DNA from: JANRKN01 sp033763435
GTDB taxonomy: Bacteria; Planctomycetota; Phycisphaerae; Phycisphaerales; UBA1924
DNA: 61,240 bases
Direction of reading: 5' to 3'
NCBI GenBank assembly: GCA_033763435.1
Contig: JANRKN010000085.1
Coordinates: 1 to 61,240, forward strand
A program made the translations under genes and the position numbers. This document shows positions 53,395 to 61,240 of the stretch, one piece after another (position 1 is the stretch's first letter; every line of letters starts with the position of its first letter). Below the pieces are notes generated by a model, which saw only the letters and a list, made by a program, of their open reading frames with translations, did not search any database and was not told where the DNA came from.

Positions 53395-55188
53395 ATGCTC
53401 GGGGGCTTGGACCATGACTCATCAACCACGCAGGACCGGAGCGCGTCGGACCGGGCCGTGTCTGATCGAATTCTGGGCCGGCTCTCGGCGCAGGTCGGTT
53501 CGGCGACGGTCGAGCGGTACTTCGACCGGCGGACGTCGGTGCGCGTCGACGGCCGAAACGTCCGCGTGACGGCGCCCTCGCGCTTCGCGGCCGATCTGCT
53601 CTCGCGCCGGCTGGGCGAGCCCCTCCGCCGGGTGATCAACGAAGAACTCCCGGGCGCGGACGTGCGCATCGCGGTCGAAGAAACCGAGGCCCCGAGCGCA
53701 TCCGCCTCGCCAGCTCCCGTCCCCACGTCCCCCACGACGTCCAGTCCCGGCGCTCCGATCGTCTCCGCTCCGACCGCGACCGCGTCGATCGTGCGTGAGC
53801 CGACGCGTGCGATGCCGCGGCGCGGCTCGTTGTCGCCCGCGCGCTATCGGCTCGAGGACTTTGTCGTCGGCGCAGCCAATCGCCTCGCCTACTCCGCGAC
53901 CATCGAGCTCGTGCAGGATCCTCAGCGAGCCAAGGCGTACAGCCCGCTGGTGATCCACGGCGAGTGCGGCCTGGGCAAGACGCACCTGCTTCACGGCGCC
54001 GTGCAGCGTTCGCGCCAGCTCTTCCCCGATCGCCAGGCGCGCTATGTCACGGCCGAGGCGTTCACGAACGACTTCATCGCCGCGGTGCGGGCGAACAAGG
54101 TCGACGCGTTCCGCAAGGCGTACAAGCAGGTGCAGCTGCTGGCGATCGACGACCTGCACTTCCTTGCGGGCAAGGACGCGACGCAGAGCGAACTGCTGCA
54201 CATCTTCGACGAGCTGGACCTGTCGGGCGCGGTGGTGATGCTCGCGAGCGATGAGCACCCGGGGCGGATCGAAAAGCTGAGCCGCGCGCTGCAGTCGCGG
54301 TTTGTGTCGGGCGCGGTCGTCGCACTCGAAGCACCGGACCCGGAGCTGCGCTCGCGGCTCGTGCGCAAGCTCGCCGAGACGCGCGGGCTGAGGCTCGAAG
54401 AGGCGGCGGTGTCGCTGCTGGCCGAGCGTTCGGCGCGGGCGATCGGCACGCTGGGCGGGTTCGGCGGCTCGGTCCGCGAGATCGAAGGGCTGCTGACGCA
54501 GGTCGAGGCGGTCTTCAGGCTGCTGCCCGAGTTTTCCGGGCTGGGTTCGGGATCCGGGTCGGTCATCAACACCACCGGCGCGATCGGCGCGGCGCTGGTC
54601 CGGCGGGCGCTTGGGCTGGATGGCCCCGGGTCGGGGATGATGAACCCGGGCGCCGCGGCGGACGTCGCGCTCGCGAACTTCAGCGCGGCCGCGGGCGCGA
54701 CGCGCACGGGTCAGGCGTTGTCGGGCGGGACAGGCTCGGGCTCGTCGATCCGCGCGAGCGTGCTGAGCCCGGGCGCGCTGCGGGCGCGCCAACCGATCCC
54801 CGCCGAGGTGATCGCGCAGACCGTCTGCCGGCTGCTGGGCGTGACGATCCCCGAGCTGATGGGCCGGACGAGGCATCGGCGCGTGGTGCTGGCGCGGGGC
54901 GTCAGCGTGATCCTCTGCCGACGGCTCACGACGCTGAGCTTCCCGGAGATCGCCCGCGCGCTGGGGCGGCCCAACCACTCGACGGTCATCACCGCGCACC
55001 AGCGGCTCGAGGGCTCGATGCGCGAGGGCTCGCTCGTGCAGGAGCTTTGCCCCGAGGTGATGCAGGACCGGGGCGCGGCGCAGTTCGGCGGCATGACCGC
55101 GACCGAGCTGTGCGAGCGTCTGGCCGAGGAGGTCCGCCGGGCCGCGGCTGACCCCGTCGGGCTCGCGTCGGGCGCGGCGGCGCGCTGA
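53395..55188 (+). CDS. dnaA: Chromosomal replication initiator DnaA
   Basis: This protein of about 597 residues has domain I (residues 20-90, ILGRLSAQVGSATVERYFD), a Pro/Ser/Thr-rich domain II, then the AAA+ domain III: LVIHGECGLGKTHLLHGAV (Walker A from G189), Walker B LLAIDDLHFLAGK (D252-D253) and SRALQSRFVSG. Domain IV binds DnaA boxes via the signature GRPNHSTVITAHQRLEG (about 525-541). Between the domain III lid (REIEGLLTQVEAVF) and domain IV lies an insertion of about 90 residues rich in Gly/Ala/Ser, not present in typical DnaA. ATG 53395 was chosen; GTG 53374 is possible, and the longer open frame upstream is probably not coding. Confidence 0.93.
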   Translation: MLGGLDHDSSTTQDRSASDRAVSDRILGRLSAQVGSATVERYFDRRTSVRVDGRNVRVTAPSRFAADLLSRRLGEPLRRVINEELPGADVRIAVEETEAPSASASPAPVPTSPTTSSPGAPIVSAPTATASIVREPTRAMPRRGSLSPARYRLEDFVVGAANRLAYSATIELVQDPQRAKAYSPLVIHGECGLGKTHLLHGAVQRSRQLFPDRQARYVTAEAFTNDFIAAVRANKVDAFRKAYKQVQLLAIDDLHFLAGKDATQSELLHIFDELDLSGAVVMLASDEHPGRIEKLSRALQSRFVSGAVVALEAPDPELRSRLVRKLAETRGLRLEEAAVSLLAERSARAIGTLGGFGGSVREIEGLLTQVEAVFRLLPEFSGLGSGSGSVINTTGAIGAALVRRALGLDGPGSGMMNPGAAADVALANFSAAAGATRTGQALSGGTGSGSSIRASVLSPGALRARQPIPAEVIAQTVCRLLGVTIPELMGRTRHRRVVLARGVSVILCRRLTTLSFPEIARALGRPNHSTVITAHQRLEGSMREGSLVQELCPEVMQDRGAAQFGGMTATELCERLAEEVRRAAADPVGLASGAAAR

Positions 55189-55271
55189 ACACGTCTCACG
55201 CGTGCATCGGGGCGCGTGCATTCTGGCGGGTGCGTGAACGGCGGGGCCTGATCGGGCCGATAATGTCCGCC

Positions 55272-56525
55272 ATGTCGGACCATGAGATCGCGCTTTCCAG
55301 GCCGGATGTCGGACCGCTCGAAGAAGAGCTCGTGCTGAGCGTGCTGCGCTCGGGGCGGCTCTCGATCGGGCCCATGGTCGAAGAGTTCGAGCGCCTGGTC
55401 GCGCACCGCGCGGGGTGCCGGAACGCGGTCGCGGTCAATTCGGGCACCAGCGGCCTGCACCTGGCCCTGGCGGCGCTGAACATCGGGCCCGGCGATGAGG
55501 TCATCACCACGCCGTTCTCGTTCATCGCGAGCGCCAACTGCATTCTCTTCGTTGGGGCCAAGCCCGTGTTCGTGGACATCTGTCCGCGGACGCTGAACAT
55601 GGACCCCGCGAAGCTCGAAGCGGCAATCACGCCCCGGACCAAGGCGATTCTGGCGGTCGAGACCTTCGGCAACCCGGCGTACATGGACCAGTACGCGCAG
55701 ATCGCCGCGAGGTATGAGATCCCGCTGATCGAGGACTGCTGCGAGGCCCTGGGCGCGACGCTCCGAGGCAGGCCCGCGGGCCACTTCGGGCGCATCGGCG
55801 TCTTTGGGTTCTATCCCAACAAACAGATCACGACGGGCGAGGGCGGCATGATCGTCACCGACGACGATCGGCTCGCGGAGCTCTGCCGATCGATGCGCAA
55901 TCAGGGCCGCCCCGTGCCCCGCAGGCCTGAGACGGGCGGCGCGATGTCCGGTGGAGCGGGCAGCGGCGGCATGGTCGCGGGCTCGGAGATCCAGCCCCAG
56001 GGCCTGGTGTCGGCGGGCGGGAGCCCGATGGGGAGCTGGCTCAAGCACGAGCGGCTCGGGTACAACTATCGCCTCAGCGAGATCAACGCGGCGATCGGGG
56101 TCGCGCAGATGCGCCGGCTCGATGAGATGCTCAAGGCCCGCCAGATGGTGGCCCAGCAGTACATCTCGCGCCTGGGCGGACACCGCGACCTCATCATGCC
56201 CACGATCGACCCCGACGTCGTCATGAGCTGGTTCGTGTTCGTCGTGCGCCTCGCGACCAGCTACACGGGGGAAGAGCGCGACCGGATCATCCGCGGCATG
56301 CGCAATCACGAGGTCGGCGCGGCGGACTATTTCCCGTGCATCCACCTCCAGCCGTTCTACCGCGAGAAGTTCGGCTTCCGGCCGGGCATGTTCCCGATCG
56401 CTGAGACGGTCAGCCAGCGGACGATCGCGCTGCCGTTCTACAACCAGTTGCCCGCCAAGGACATCGATCTGGTGGCCCAGACGCTGGAAGTGATGATCGG
56501 CCGGGAGAATCTCAAGCGTTCGTGA
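55272..56525 (+). CDS. DegT/DnrJ/EryC1/StrS-family PLP-dependent aminotransferase
   Basis: This 417-residue enzyme transaminates a nucleotide-linked keto-sugar, usually in surface polysaccharide synthesis. Motifs: SGTSGLHLALAALNIGPGDEVITTPFSFIA, EDCCEALGATLRGRPAGHFG, and the PLP lysine in GVFGFYPNKQITTGEGGMI. The ERLGYNYRLSEINAAIGVAQ segment fixes the family. A Gly/Met/Ser-rich insertion of about 40 residues sits between NQGR and that segment, where homologues have only a few residues. ATG 55272 follows TAATGT by five nucleotides; ATG 55263 overlaps that hexamer. Confidence 0.92.
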   Translation: MSDHEIALSRPDVGPLEEELVLSVLRSGRLSIGPMVEEFERLVAHRAGCRNAVAVNSGTSGLHLALAALNIGPGDEVITTPFSFIASANCILFVGAKPVFVDICPRTLNMDPAKLEAAITPRTKAILAVETFGNPAYMDQYAQIAARYEIPLIEDCCEALGATLRGRPAGHFGRIGVFGFYPNKQITTGEGGMIVTDDDRLAELCRSMRNQGRPVPRRPETGGAMSGGAGSGGMVAGSEIQPQGLVSAGGSPMGSWLKHERLGYNYRLSEINAAIGVAQMRRLDEMLKARQMVAQQYISRLGGHRDLIMPTIDPDVVMSWFVFVVRLATSYTGEERDRIIRGMRNHEVGAADYFPCIHLQPFYREKFGFRPGMFPIAETVSQRTIALPFYNQLPAKDIDLVAQTLEVMIGRENLKRS

Positions 56526-56631
56526 GGGCGGGGCGGGGTTGGCTCCGAGCACTTGAACCCGGCGGGGGCTGGGGCCTAGCATTGAGGCCCGGCGCGGATG
56601 GCTGCGCTCGGATCTGAATTGGAGTCCTTCG

Positions 56632-56919
56632 ATGCGTCACTGCGAATTCACCGGCAAGAAGCCTTCCCGCGGTATGAGCCGCGTGTGGCGTGGTCAGGCG
56701 GTCTCCAAGGGCGGCTTCGGCCTCAAGCCCACGGGCATCAACAAGCGGTTCTTCCGCCCCAACCTGCAGGAGGTTGTCGCGGTGGTGACCGACGCGAAGG
56801 GCACGACCCGCGTGCGCCGCGTGAAGGCCTCGGCCAAGGCGATCCGCACGGGCATGGTCGTCAAGGCGCTCAAGCGCAAGTACGGCTACACCCGGGCCAA
56901 GAAGGCCGCGGCTCAGTAA
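56632..56919 (+). CDS. rpmB: 50S ribosomal protein L28
   Basis: This 95-residue protein starts MRHCEFTGKKPSRGMSRVW and continues KPTGINKRFFRPNLQEVV, both L28 family features. The Cys at position 4 is the only remnant of a zinc-type (C+) L28, so it is the C- form. GGAG lies upstream of ATG 56632, and it is followed by a strong terminator. The usual partner rpmG is not adjacent. Confidence 0.96.
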   Translation: MRHCEFTGKKPSRGMSRVWRGQAVSKGGFGLKPTGINKRFFRPNLQEVVAVVTDAKGTTRVRRVKASAKAIRTGMVVKALKRKYGYTRAKKAAAQ

Positions 56920-56947
56920 GCCTTCGGTCGGAACGATGAATCTCACG

Positions 56948-56978
56948 CCCCGTGGGCCCGCTGGCCCGCGGGGTTTTT
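56948..56978 (+). terminator. Rho-independent terminator of rpmB
   Basis: CCCCGTGGGCC (56948-56958) and GGCCCGCGGGG (56963-56973) pair with one T-G wobble and a CGCT loop, followed by five T residues. Confidence 0.92.
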
Positions 56979-57047
56979 CTTTGTCCGGGGGCGTCTGATT
57001 CCCGGGCGGGGCTGGTGCGGTGCGGCCGCTCGACTTAGACTCTGGGC

Positions 57048-57770
57048 GTGAAGTGCGACCAGTGCGACAAGGAAGCGACGGTCCACGAAGTCACGATCGT
57101 CAACGGCGTGGCGCTTGAGCGGCACCTCTGCGAGGGCTGCGCGCAGGCCCAAGGCCTCGCGACCGGACCCGGGCCGACGGGCACGATCCCGCTTGAGGAG
57201 TTCCTCAAGCAGTTCGTGATGCCCGCGGCGAGCGCGCCCCCGCCCGAACCTGAAGAGCCAGAAGAACCCGCGATGCCCCCGCCGCCGACGATCACGCCGC
57301 CGGTCATCAAGGCGGGCCCGGCGGTGGTCGTGGGCGTGGGCGTGCCGGCGGTGGTGATCGCTCCCAGTGCGCCGACGGGGGGTGCGCCGACCGGGGGCGG
57401 GCCGATCGGCGCGTGCCCGTCGTGCGGGATGACGTTCGAAGAGTTCCGCCAGAAGGGCGTGCTGGGGTGTGCGCACTGCTACGCGGCGATGGAGGCTCAG
57501 CTCGGGCCGCTGATTGAACGGGCGCACGAGGGCGCGACGCACCATGTGGGCAAGGTGCCCAGGCGGCTGCTTAAGGGCGAGACGACCGCGGCGGCCGAGC
57601 GGGCGGCGCGGCTGCTGGGCACGATGAAGGATCACCAGGAACGCATCCGGCTTCTGCGCAAGCAGCTCGCGGAGGCCGTCGGCGCGGAGCAGTACGAACG
57701 GGCCGCGGCGATCCGCGATGAGCTGCGACGGTTCGGCGAATTGCCCGGCCCGACGGCGGGTAAGAACTAG
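57048..57770 (+). CDS. mcsA: McsA-like zinc-finger UvrB/UvrC-motif protein (arginine-kinase activator)
   Basis: This 240-residue protein opens with KCDQCDKEATVHEVTIVNG and HLCEGCAQAQG, the first zinc-finger cysteines (C3, C6, and C28/C31-type pair). A Pro/Gly-rich linker of about 85 residues follows, then a second CxxC pair region (CPSCGMTFEEFRQKGVLGCAHCY). The C-terminus has a UVR motif (KQLAEAVGAEQYERAAAIRDELR). This is the McsA layout, whose Bacillus protein activates the McsB arginine kinase and helps deliver substrates to ClpCP. Start GTG 57048 has TAGACT six nucleotides upstream. mcsB follows on the same strand 91 bp later. Confidence 0.92.
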   Translation: MKCDQCDKEATVHEVTIVNGVALERHLCEGCAQAQGLATGPGPTGTIPLEEFLKQFVMPAASAPPPEPEEPEEPAMPPPPTITPPVIKAGPAVVVGVGVPAVVIAPSAPTGGAPTGGGPIGACPSCGMTFEEFRQKGVLGCAHCYAAMEAQLGPLIERAHEGATHHVGKVPRRLLKGETTAAAERAARLLGTMKDHQERIRLLRKQLAEAVGAEQYERAAAIRDELRRFGELPGPTAGKN

Positions 57771-57776
57771 ACCGAG

Positions 57777-57824
57777 TCACGCCCCTCCGGGCGTGAGGTC
57801 CGAGTCACGCCCCTCCGGGCGTGA
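57777..57824. repeat. Two identical 20-bp palindromes between mcsA and mcsB
   Basis: The same 20-base palindrome, TCACGCCC-CTCC-GGGCGTGA, occurs at 57777-57796 and 57805-57824, each preceded by CCGAG. Each copy can form an 8-bp stem, and the pair is a direct repeat with a 28-bp period. They could be terminators, mRNA-stability hairpins or a regulator-binding pair. Confidence 0.9.
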
Positions 57825-57861
57825 AGAGCATTTGGAGCCTGTTTTTCAGGGGTTTTCGCGC

Positions 57862-59085
57862 ATGCCCGCACCGATGCCCAACCCGACCCCCGGCCCCGAA
57901 CCCCGCGGTGATGGCGCTGCCCCACATGCGGCTTGGGACGCGGGCGTGCCCTGGCTGGCCGGGACGGGCGTCGATGCCGACGTCGTCATGTCCTCGCGCG
58001 TGCGGCTCGCTCGCAACCTCGTTGTGCCCGGGCGCGGGGGCGAGGGCCTGAAGTTTCCCGCCCGCAGCTCGCGCGAAGAGCGCGCCGAGGTGCTGGCGCT
58101 CGTCAAGGCCCGGATCCTCGAGGCGCTCGCGGGTCAGGTCACGTGGGTGGACCTTCACCAGGCGAAGGTCACCGACCGGCACCTGCTCGTCGAGCGGCAC
58201 CTGATCAGCAAGCAGCACGCGCGCGGGCGCGCGGGGGAAGTGATCCCCGAGTCGGCAACGCCCGCGGCGATGGCGGCCGCGCTGCACGGCGACAGCGCCG
58301 GTCGCAGCGAGCTCGACCCGCGGGGCGTCGCGTTCAGCGTGCCCGATGAGCGCCTGTCGATCATGGTCAACGAGGAAGACCACCTGCGCATCCAGCACGT
58401 GGACCCTGGGCTGAGCCTGGCCGAAGCCTGGCGCGAGGCGGACCGGGTGGACGACCTGCTCGAGGACGCGCTCGACTTCGCGTATGCGCCGCGGTTCGGA
58501 TACCTGACGGCGTGCCCGACCAACTGCGGCAGCGGGCTGCGCATGAGCGTGATGCTGCACCTTCCCGGGCTGAAGCTGACGGGCGACATCGACAAGGTCA
58601 AGCGCGCCGCGACGGATATGAACCTGGCTGTGCGCGGGTTCTATGGCGAGGGCTCGGACGCGATCGGCGATTTTTATCAGCTCTCGAATCAGACGACGCT
58701 GGGCAAGCCGGAAAGGGTCATCCTGCATGAACTTGCGCAGGAGATCCTGCCGCAGGTCATTGAGTATGAGCGCCTCGCGCGGCGGACGCTGATGGCCAAG
58801 CGTCGCTCGGCGCTTGAGGATCAGGTCTTCCGCGCGCTGGGCACGCTGACGCACGCCCGGCTGATCTCGACCGAAGAGGCGATGGGCGCGCTCTCGCTCG
58901 TGAGGCTGGGCGTGATGCTCGACCTCGTGCGCCTGCGCGGGCGCGAGGAGGACCATCGCCTGGTGAACCACCTGATGCTGCTCGTGCAGCCCGCGCACTT
59001 GCAACGGATCGCGCAGCGCGAGCTGGATCAGGACCAGCGCCGAACGGTGCGCGCGGAGATGATCCGCACGCGGCTCGGCAAGTAA
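57862..59085 (+). CDS. mcsB: Protein arginine kinase McsB
   Basis: This 407-residue enzyme phosphorylates arginine in proteins, using the phosphagen-kinase fold. ATP-site arginines are in SSRVRLARN (from residue 44). The acidic pair is in NEEDHLRIQ (E171-E172). The catalytic-loop Cys is C218 in ACPTNCGSGLRMSVM. FYGEGSDAIGDFYQLSNQTTLG and a McsB-type C-terminal helix (EEAMGALSLVRLGVMLDL) follow. All are as in Bacillus McsB. An N-terminal Pro-rich extension of about 25 residues precedes the core. ATG 57862 lacks a strong ribosome site. Neither ctsR nor clpC, the usual neighbours, is in this window. Confidence 0.93.
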   Translation: MPAPMPNPTPGPEPRGDGAAPHAAWDAGVPWLAGTGVDADVVMSSRVRLARNLVVPGRGGEGLKFPARSSREERAEVLALVKARILEALAGQVTWVDLHQAKVTDRHLLVERHLISKQHARGRAGEVIPESATPAAMAAALHGDSAGRSELDPRGVAFSVPDERLSIMVNEEDHLRIQHVDPGLSLAEAWREADRVDDLLEDALDFAYAPRFGYLTACPTNCGSGLRMSVMLHLPGLKLTGDIDKVKRAATDMNLAVRGFYGEGSDAIGDFYQLSNQTTLGKPERVILHELAQEILPQVIEYERLARRTLMAKRRSALEDQVFRALGTLTHARLISTEEAMGALSLVRLGVMLDLVRLRGREEDHRLVNHLMLLVQPAHLQRIAQRELDQDQRRTVRAEMIRTRLGK

Positions 59086-59239
59086 CGCGCACGCAATATG
59101 GTTGGCTGACCCCGACGTCGGCGCCTGCGTGTGTCTGCCTCGTCGCGATGCCAGGAGCTCGCCACAATCGCCTTGAAACTCGGCTGATTTGGCACCCTGA
59201 GCCCTTGGTGCCCGGCGCGGGTGTGGTAGATTGGCGCGC

Positions 59240-60472
59240 ATGGCCGAGCGGGGCGAGGTCAGCTCAGAGCGGACGGACGGCGTGTTTGTTTGGCCGCCGC
59301 GCGCGGTCGATCCGCGCGAGCTGGACGCCCCACCGAACGAGAGCGGGTATTGGAAGTGGAACCCGCGTGAGCGCACGCTGGCGCCGATCGATGAGCTCGA
59401 GGACGAGGGCGATCCGTTCGCCGACGACCTGGAAGAGCCGGAGGCGGGCGAGCCGGAAGCACGGCCCGAGCCCCGCATGGTCGAAGCGCGCGGCCTGCGA
59501 TGGTTCGCGCGTGCGCTCGAGCGGGAACTGCTGGGACGAACGCTCGATCCGATGGCCGAACGCGTGATCGGCGAGTTCGAGGCGGGCCAAACGTGCGGGC
59601 GGTGCGGCGGGGTGGTCGGGCCGTACGAGGAGGGCGACCGCGGGTGTCCGGCGTGTGTGCGTGTGCGCGTGCCGTGGGATGCCGCGGCGGCTCTGGGGCC
59701 CTGGCGCGATGGGCTGCGCCGGGCGATTCTGGATGTGAAATTCAGGCGTGCCGAGCACTTGGGCGTGGCGCTGGGCGAGCGGCTCGCCCGGCCTGTTGCG
59801 GGCGCGATCGAGTCGGTGGGCGCACGAAGTGAGCGGAATGCGGGCGGGCCGATCGTCGTCGTGCCCGTTCCGATGCCCGCGTCGCGAAGGTTCGACCGCG
59901 GCATCGACCACGCTGAGACCATCGCGCTGGGCCTCGCGCGCGGGCTCAAGCGCCATCCGGAGCTGCGGGGCCGCGGCGTGTCGGTGGTGCCGATGCTTCG
60001 CGCCAAGCCCGGACCGACCCAGCTGGATGTGACGCCCGCGCAGCGCGCGCGGAACGTGCGAGGGCGCTTTGGTGCAACGAAGTTCGGCTGGGCGTGGAAC
60101 GCTGGCAGGGCCGGGGGCGGTGGAGCGTCGACCTCGGCGTGGATCCGCGGCGTGCTGGCGGGGCCGGTGTGGACCTCGGCCGGAGTGCTGGCGCGCGCGG
60201 GCGTGATTGTGCTGGTCGACGACGTGCGGACGACGGGCGCGACGATGCTGGCGGCGGGGCGATCGATGGCGGCGATGCTCAGACGGGCGGGCCTTGCCGC
60301 GCCCGGACGGGCTGGCAGGCAGGCAGCCAAGAGGGCGGACCCGCGTCCGGGACCGGCGGTGATCGCCGCCTGGACGGCCGTGGTGCCCGGAAAGGGCCGA
60401 AGCCGGCCGGCAAGACCCGAACATTCACCAACCCCTGAGAATGTGCGGAATGGAGCGGTTGGGGCGGAGTGA
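59240..60472 (+). CDS. comF: ComF-family phosphoribosyltransferase-like protein
   Basis: This 410-residue protein has an N-terminal acidic/Arg-rich extension of about 105 residues, then a zinc-binding Cys cluster (CGRCGG and GCPAC) and a PRTase-like domain. The LRRAILDVKFRRAEHLGVAL block, VVVPVPMPASRRFDRGIDHAE and the PRPP-loop VIVLVDDVRTTGATMLAA are ComF features. A Gly/Ala-rich insertion (residues 280-310) and a Pro-rich tail extend it beyond the usual 220-240 residues. ComF homologues take part in DNA uptake in Gram-positives; the role here is not known. ATG 59240 has TAGATT seven nucleotides upstream. Confidence 0.88.
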   Translation: MAERGEVSSERTDGVFVWPPRAVDPRELDAPPNESGYWKWNPRERTLAPIDELEDEGDPFADDLEEPEAGEPEARPEPRMVEARGLRWFARALERELLGRTLDPMAERVIGEFEAGQTCGRCGGVVGPYEEGDRGCPACVRVRVPWDAAAALGPWRDGLRRAILDVKFRRAEHLGVALGERLARPVAGAIESVGARSERNAGGPIVVVPVPMPASRRFDRGIDHAETIALGLARGLKRHPELRGRGVSVVPMLRAKPGPTQLDVTPAQRARNVRGRFGATKFGWAWNAGRAGGGGASTSAWIRGVLAGPVWTSAGVLARAGVIVLVDDVRTTGATMLAAGRSMAAMLRRAGLAAPGRAGRQAAKRADPRPGPAVIAAWTAVVPGKGRSRPARPEHSPTPENVRNGAVGAE

Positions 60473-60533
60473 TGCAAACCGTTGGTGGAGTGCGGCTTGC
60501 GCAGAGGCTGAAGAAATCGTGAAGGGGGCTTGC

Positions 60534-60561
60534 TTGACCCGGGCGGGGGAGGGGTTATGCT
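60534..60561 (+). promoter_or_regulatory. rRNA operon promoter
   Basis: TTGACC at 60534-60539 and TATGCT at 60556-60561 are separated by 16 bp, about 510 bp before the 16S gene. It is the best -35/-10 pair in the gap after comF. Confidence 0.7.
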
Positions 60562-61072
60562 TCCCCTCGCCGAATCACCCGGTCGGAAACGCCCGCGAGT
60601 GACCTGTCGGAGCCGGCCGCAAGGCTGGTGCTGAAAGGTCTGAAGTCTCGCCGACGCGTCTGACGGAAGGGTGGTTGGGCCCGCGGCCCGAAGCTGCGGC
60701 TGATCTTTGACATGTGAGCAGTTGGGAAAGAAGCGCGAGAGTGTGCGACCCGGACATGGTTCACGACCAGCCCCGCTCGGGGCGGTCCGGTGTCGATCCA
60801 AATCACCCTGCTGGACAAATGAACAAGTCCAAGTGGGACCGAGCGGCCGATGTTCACAGCATCGGCGTTGATTCACATTCTCGTGAGAAAACTCTCGTCG
60901 GCCTACCTTGGGCCGGCGAGACAGCGAATGTGAGTCGTCCACCGTCCGGATGAATAGGACGGCGTCAGGGAGTCATCCCTGATGAGACCGGCCCTGTGAC
61001 GAGTGTCGCAGGGTGCACGGGTCGAATGCTTCAAGTGATATCAACCGTCCCTTACGGGGCGGACACGAAACT
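60562..61072 (+). promoter_or_regulatory. rRNA leader with boxA-like antitermination site and processing stem
   Basis: TGATCTTTGACAT at 60701-60713 resembles the boxA element bound by NusB-S10 in rRNA leaders. Downstream, GATTCACATTC (60870-60880) pairs with GAATGTGAGTC (60926-60936), and inside it TCTCGTCGGCC (60893-60903) pairs with GGCCGGCGAGA (60911-60921), making a long compound stem. The rest of the leader has no supported gene; the open frames found there are chance. Confidence 0.65.
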
Positions 61073-61240
61073 CAATTGAAGAGTTTGATCCTGGCTCAGA
61101 TTGAACGCTGGCGGCATGGCTAAAACATGCAAGTCGAACGTGCCCGCAAGGGCAAGTGGCGGAAGGGTTAGTAACGCGATCGAACGTACCCCGAGGTGGA
61201 GGATAGCGGTGGGAAACTGCCGGTAATACTCCATGATCTC
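61073..61240 (+). rRNA. 16S ribosomal RNA, 5' end only
   Basis: The first about 168 nt of 16S are recognisable: AATTGAAGAGTTTGATCCTG then GCTCAGATTGAACGCTGGCG and the GCATGGC and ACATGCAAGTCGAACG helix-6 lead. The gene is cut by the window edge. The start is set by alignment to E. coli position 1. The GCATGG and CTAAAACATGC variant resembles planctomycete sequences. Confidence 0.97.

Noticed and set aside
57805..60942. Minus-strand open frame of 1045 codons
   Set aside because: It is antisense to mcsB and comF and runs into the rRNA leader.

Overview
The window is GC-rich bacterial chromosome, most likely from a member of the Planctomycetota, class Phycisphaerae. The evidence is the planctomycete-like start of the 16S rRNA gene at the right edge, secreted proteins with a short Pro-Gly/hydrophobic/Arg-rich sorting tail, a McsA-McsB protein-arginine kinase pair outside the Firmicutes context, Kdo/LPS genes, a bactofilin pair and very long GC-rich genes. 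No mobile element, phage gene or CRISPR array was seen. It reads as core chromosome, densely packed and with frequent strand switches. The placement rests on sequence impression, not a database search.

Left third (1-24.4 kb): a truncated secreted protein, a SAM methyltransferase, a family-2 glycosyltransferase with a small membrane partner, an NDUFA9-like dehydrogenase, RNase R, a 2170-residue hybrid histidine kinase with about 14 PAS modules next to a BtuF-like metal/corrinoid-binding protein, the divergent type II secretion genes gspD-gspE, a secreted transglutaminase-like protein and an amino-acid permease.

Middle (24.4-43.9 kb): a minus-strand set of a membrane spermidine-synthase-like protein, chorismate synthase and an HPF-type ribosome factor; a HAD phosphatase translationally coupled to a BFD-type [2Fe-2S] protein; pdxA, a MATE exporter and a protein joining TPRs to two RNA polymerase alpha-CTD-like domains; an FKBP lipoprotein; a Gdx/SugE exporter coupled to a GNAT; groES, a 79-residue unknown protein and groEL, preceded by a degenerate receiver protein; rmuC; two bactofilins, one with a zinc ribbon; a glycosylasparaginase-like hydrolase coupled to a small lipoprotein; and waaA.

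Right third (43.9-61.2 kb): tRNA-Val(UAC), an ABC exporter pair divergent from kdsA, two sorting-tail secreted proteins, a methyltransferase, L27, GNAT genes, dnaA with a consensus DnaA box upstream, a DegT-type aminotransferase, L28, mcsA-mcsB separated by a duplicated palindrome, comF, and the promoter and leader of an rRNA operon whose 16S gene runs off the end.

Window-wide, many transcription-unit-leading genes lack a Shine-Dalgarno sequence and instead carry a TANNNT hexamer 5-9 nt before the start codon. This suggests widespread leaderless transcripts. Genes inside operons, and some others, have clear GGAG/AAGGAG sites. This helped choose starts and is reported as a finding.
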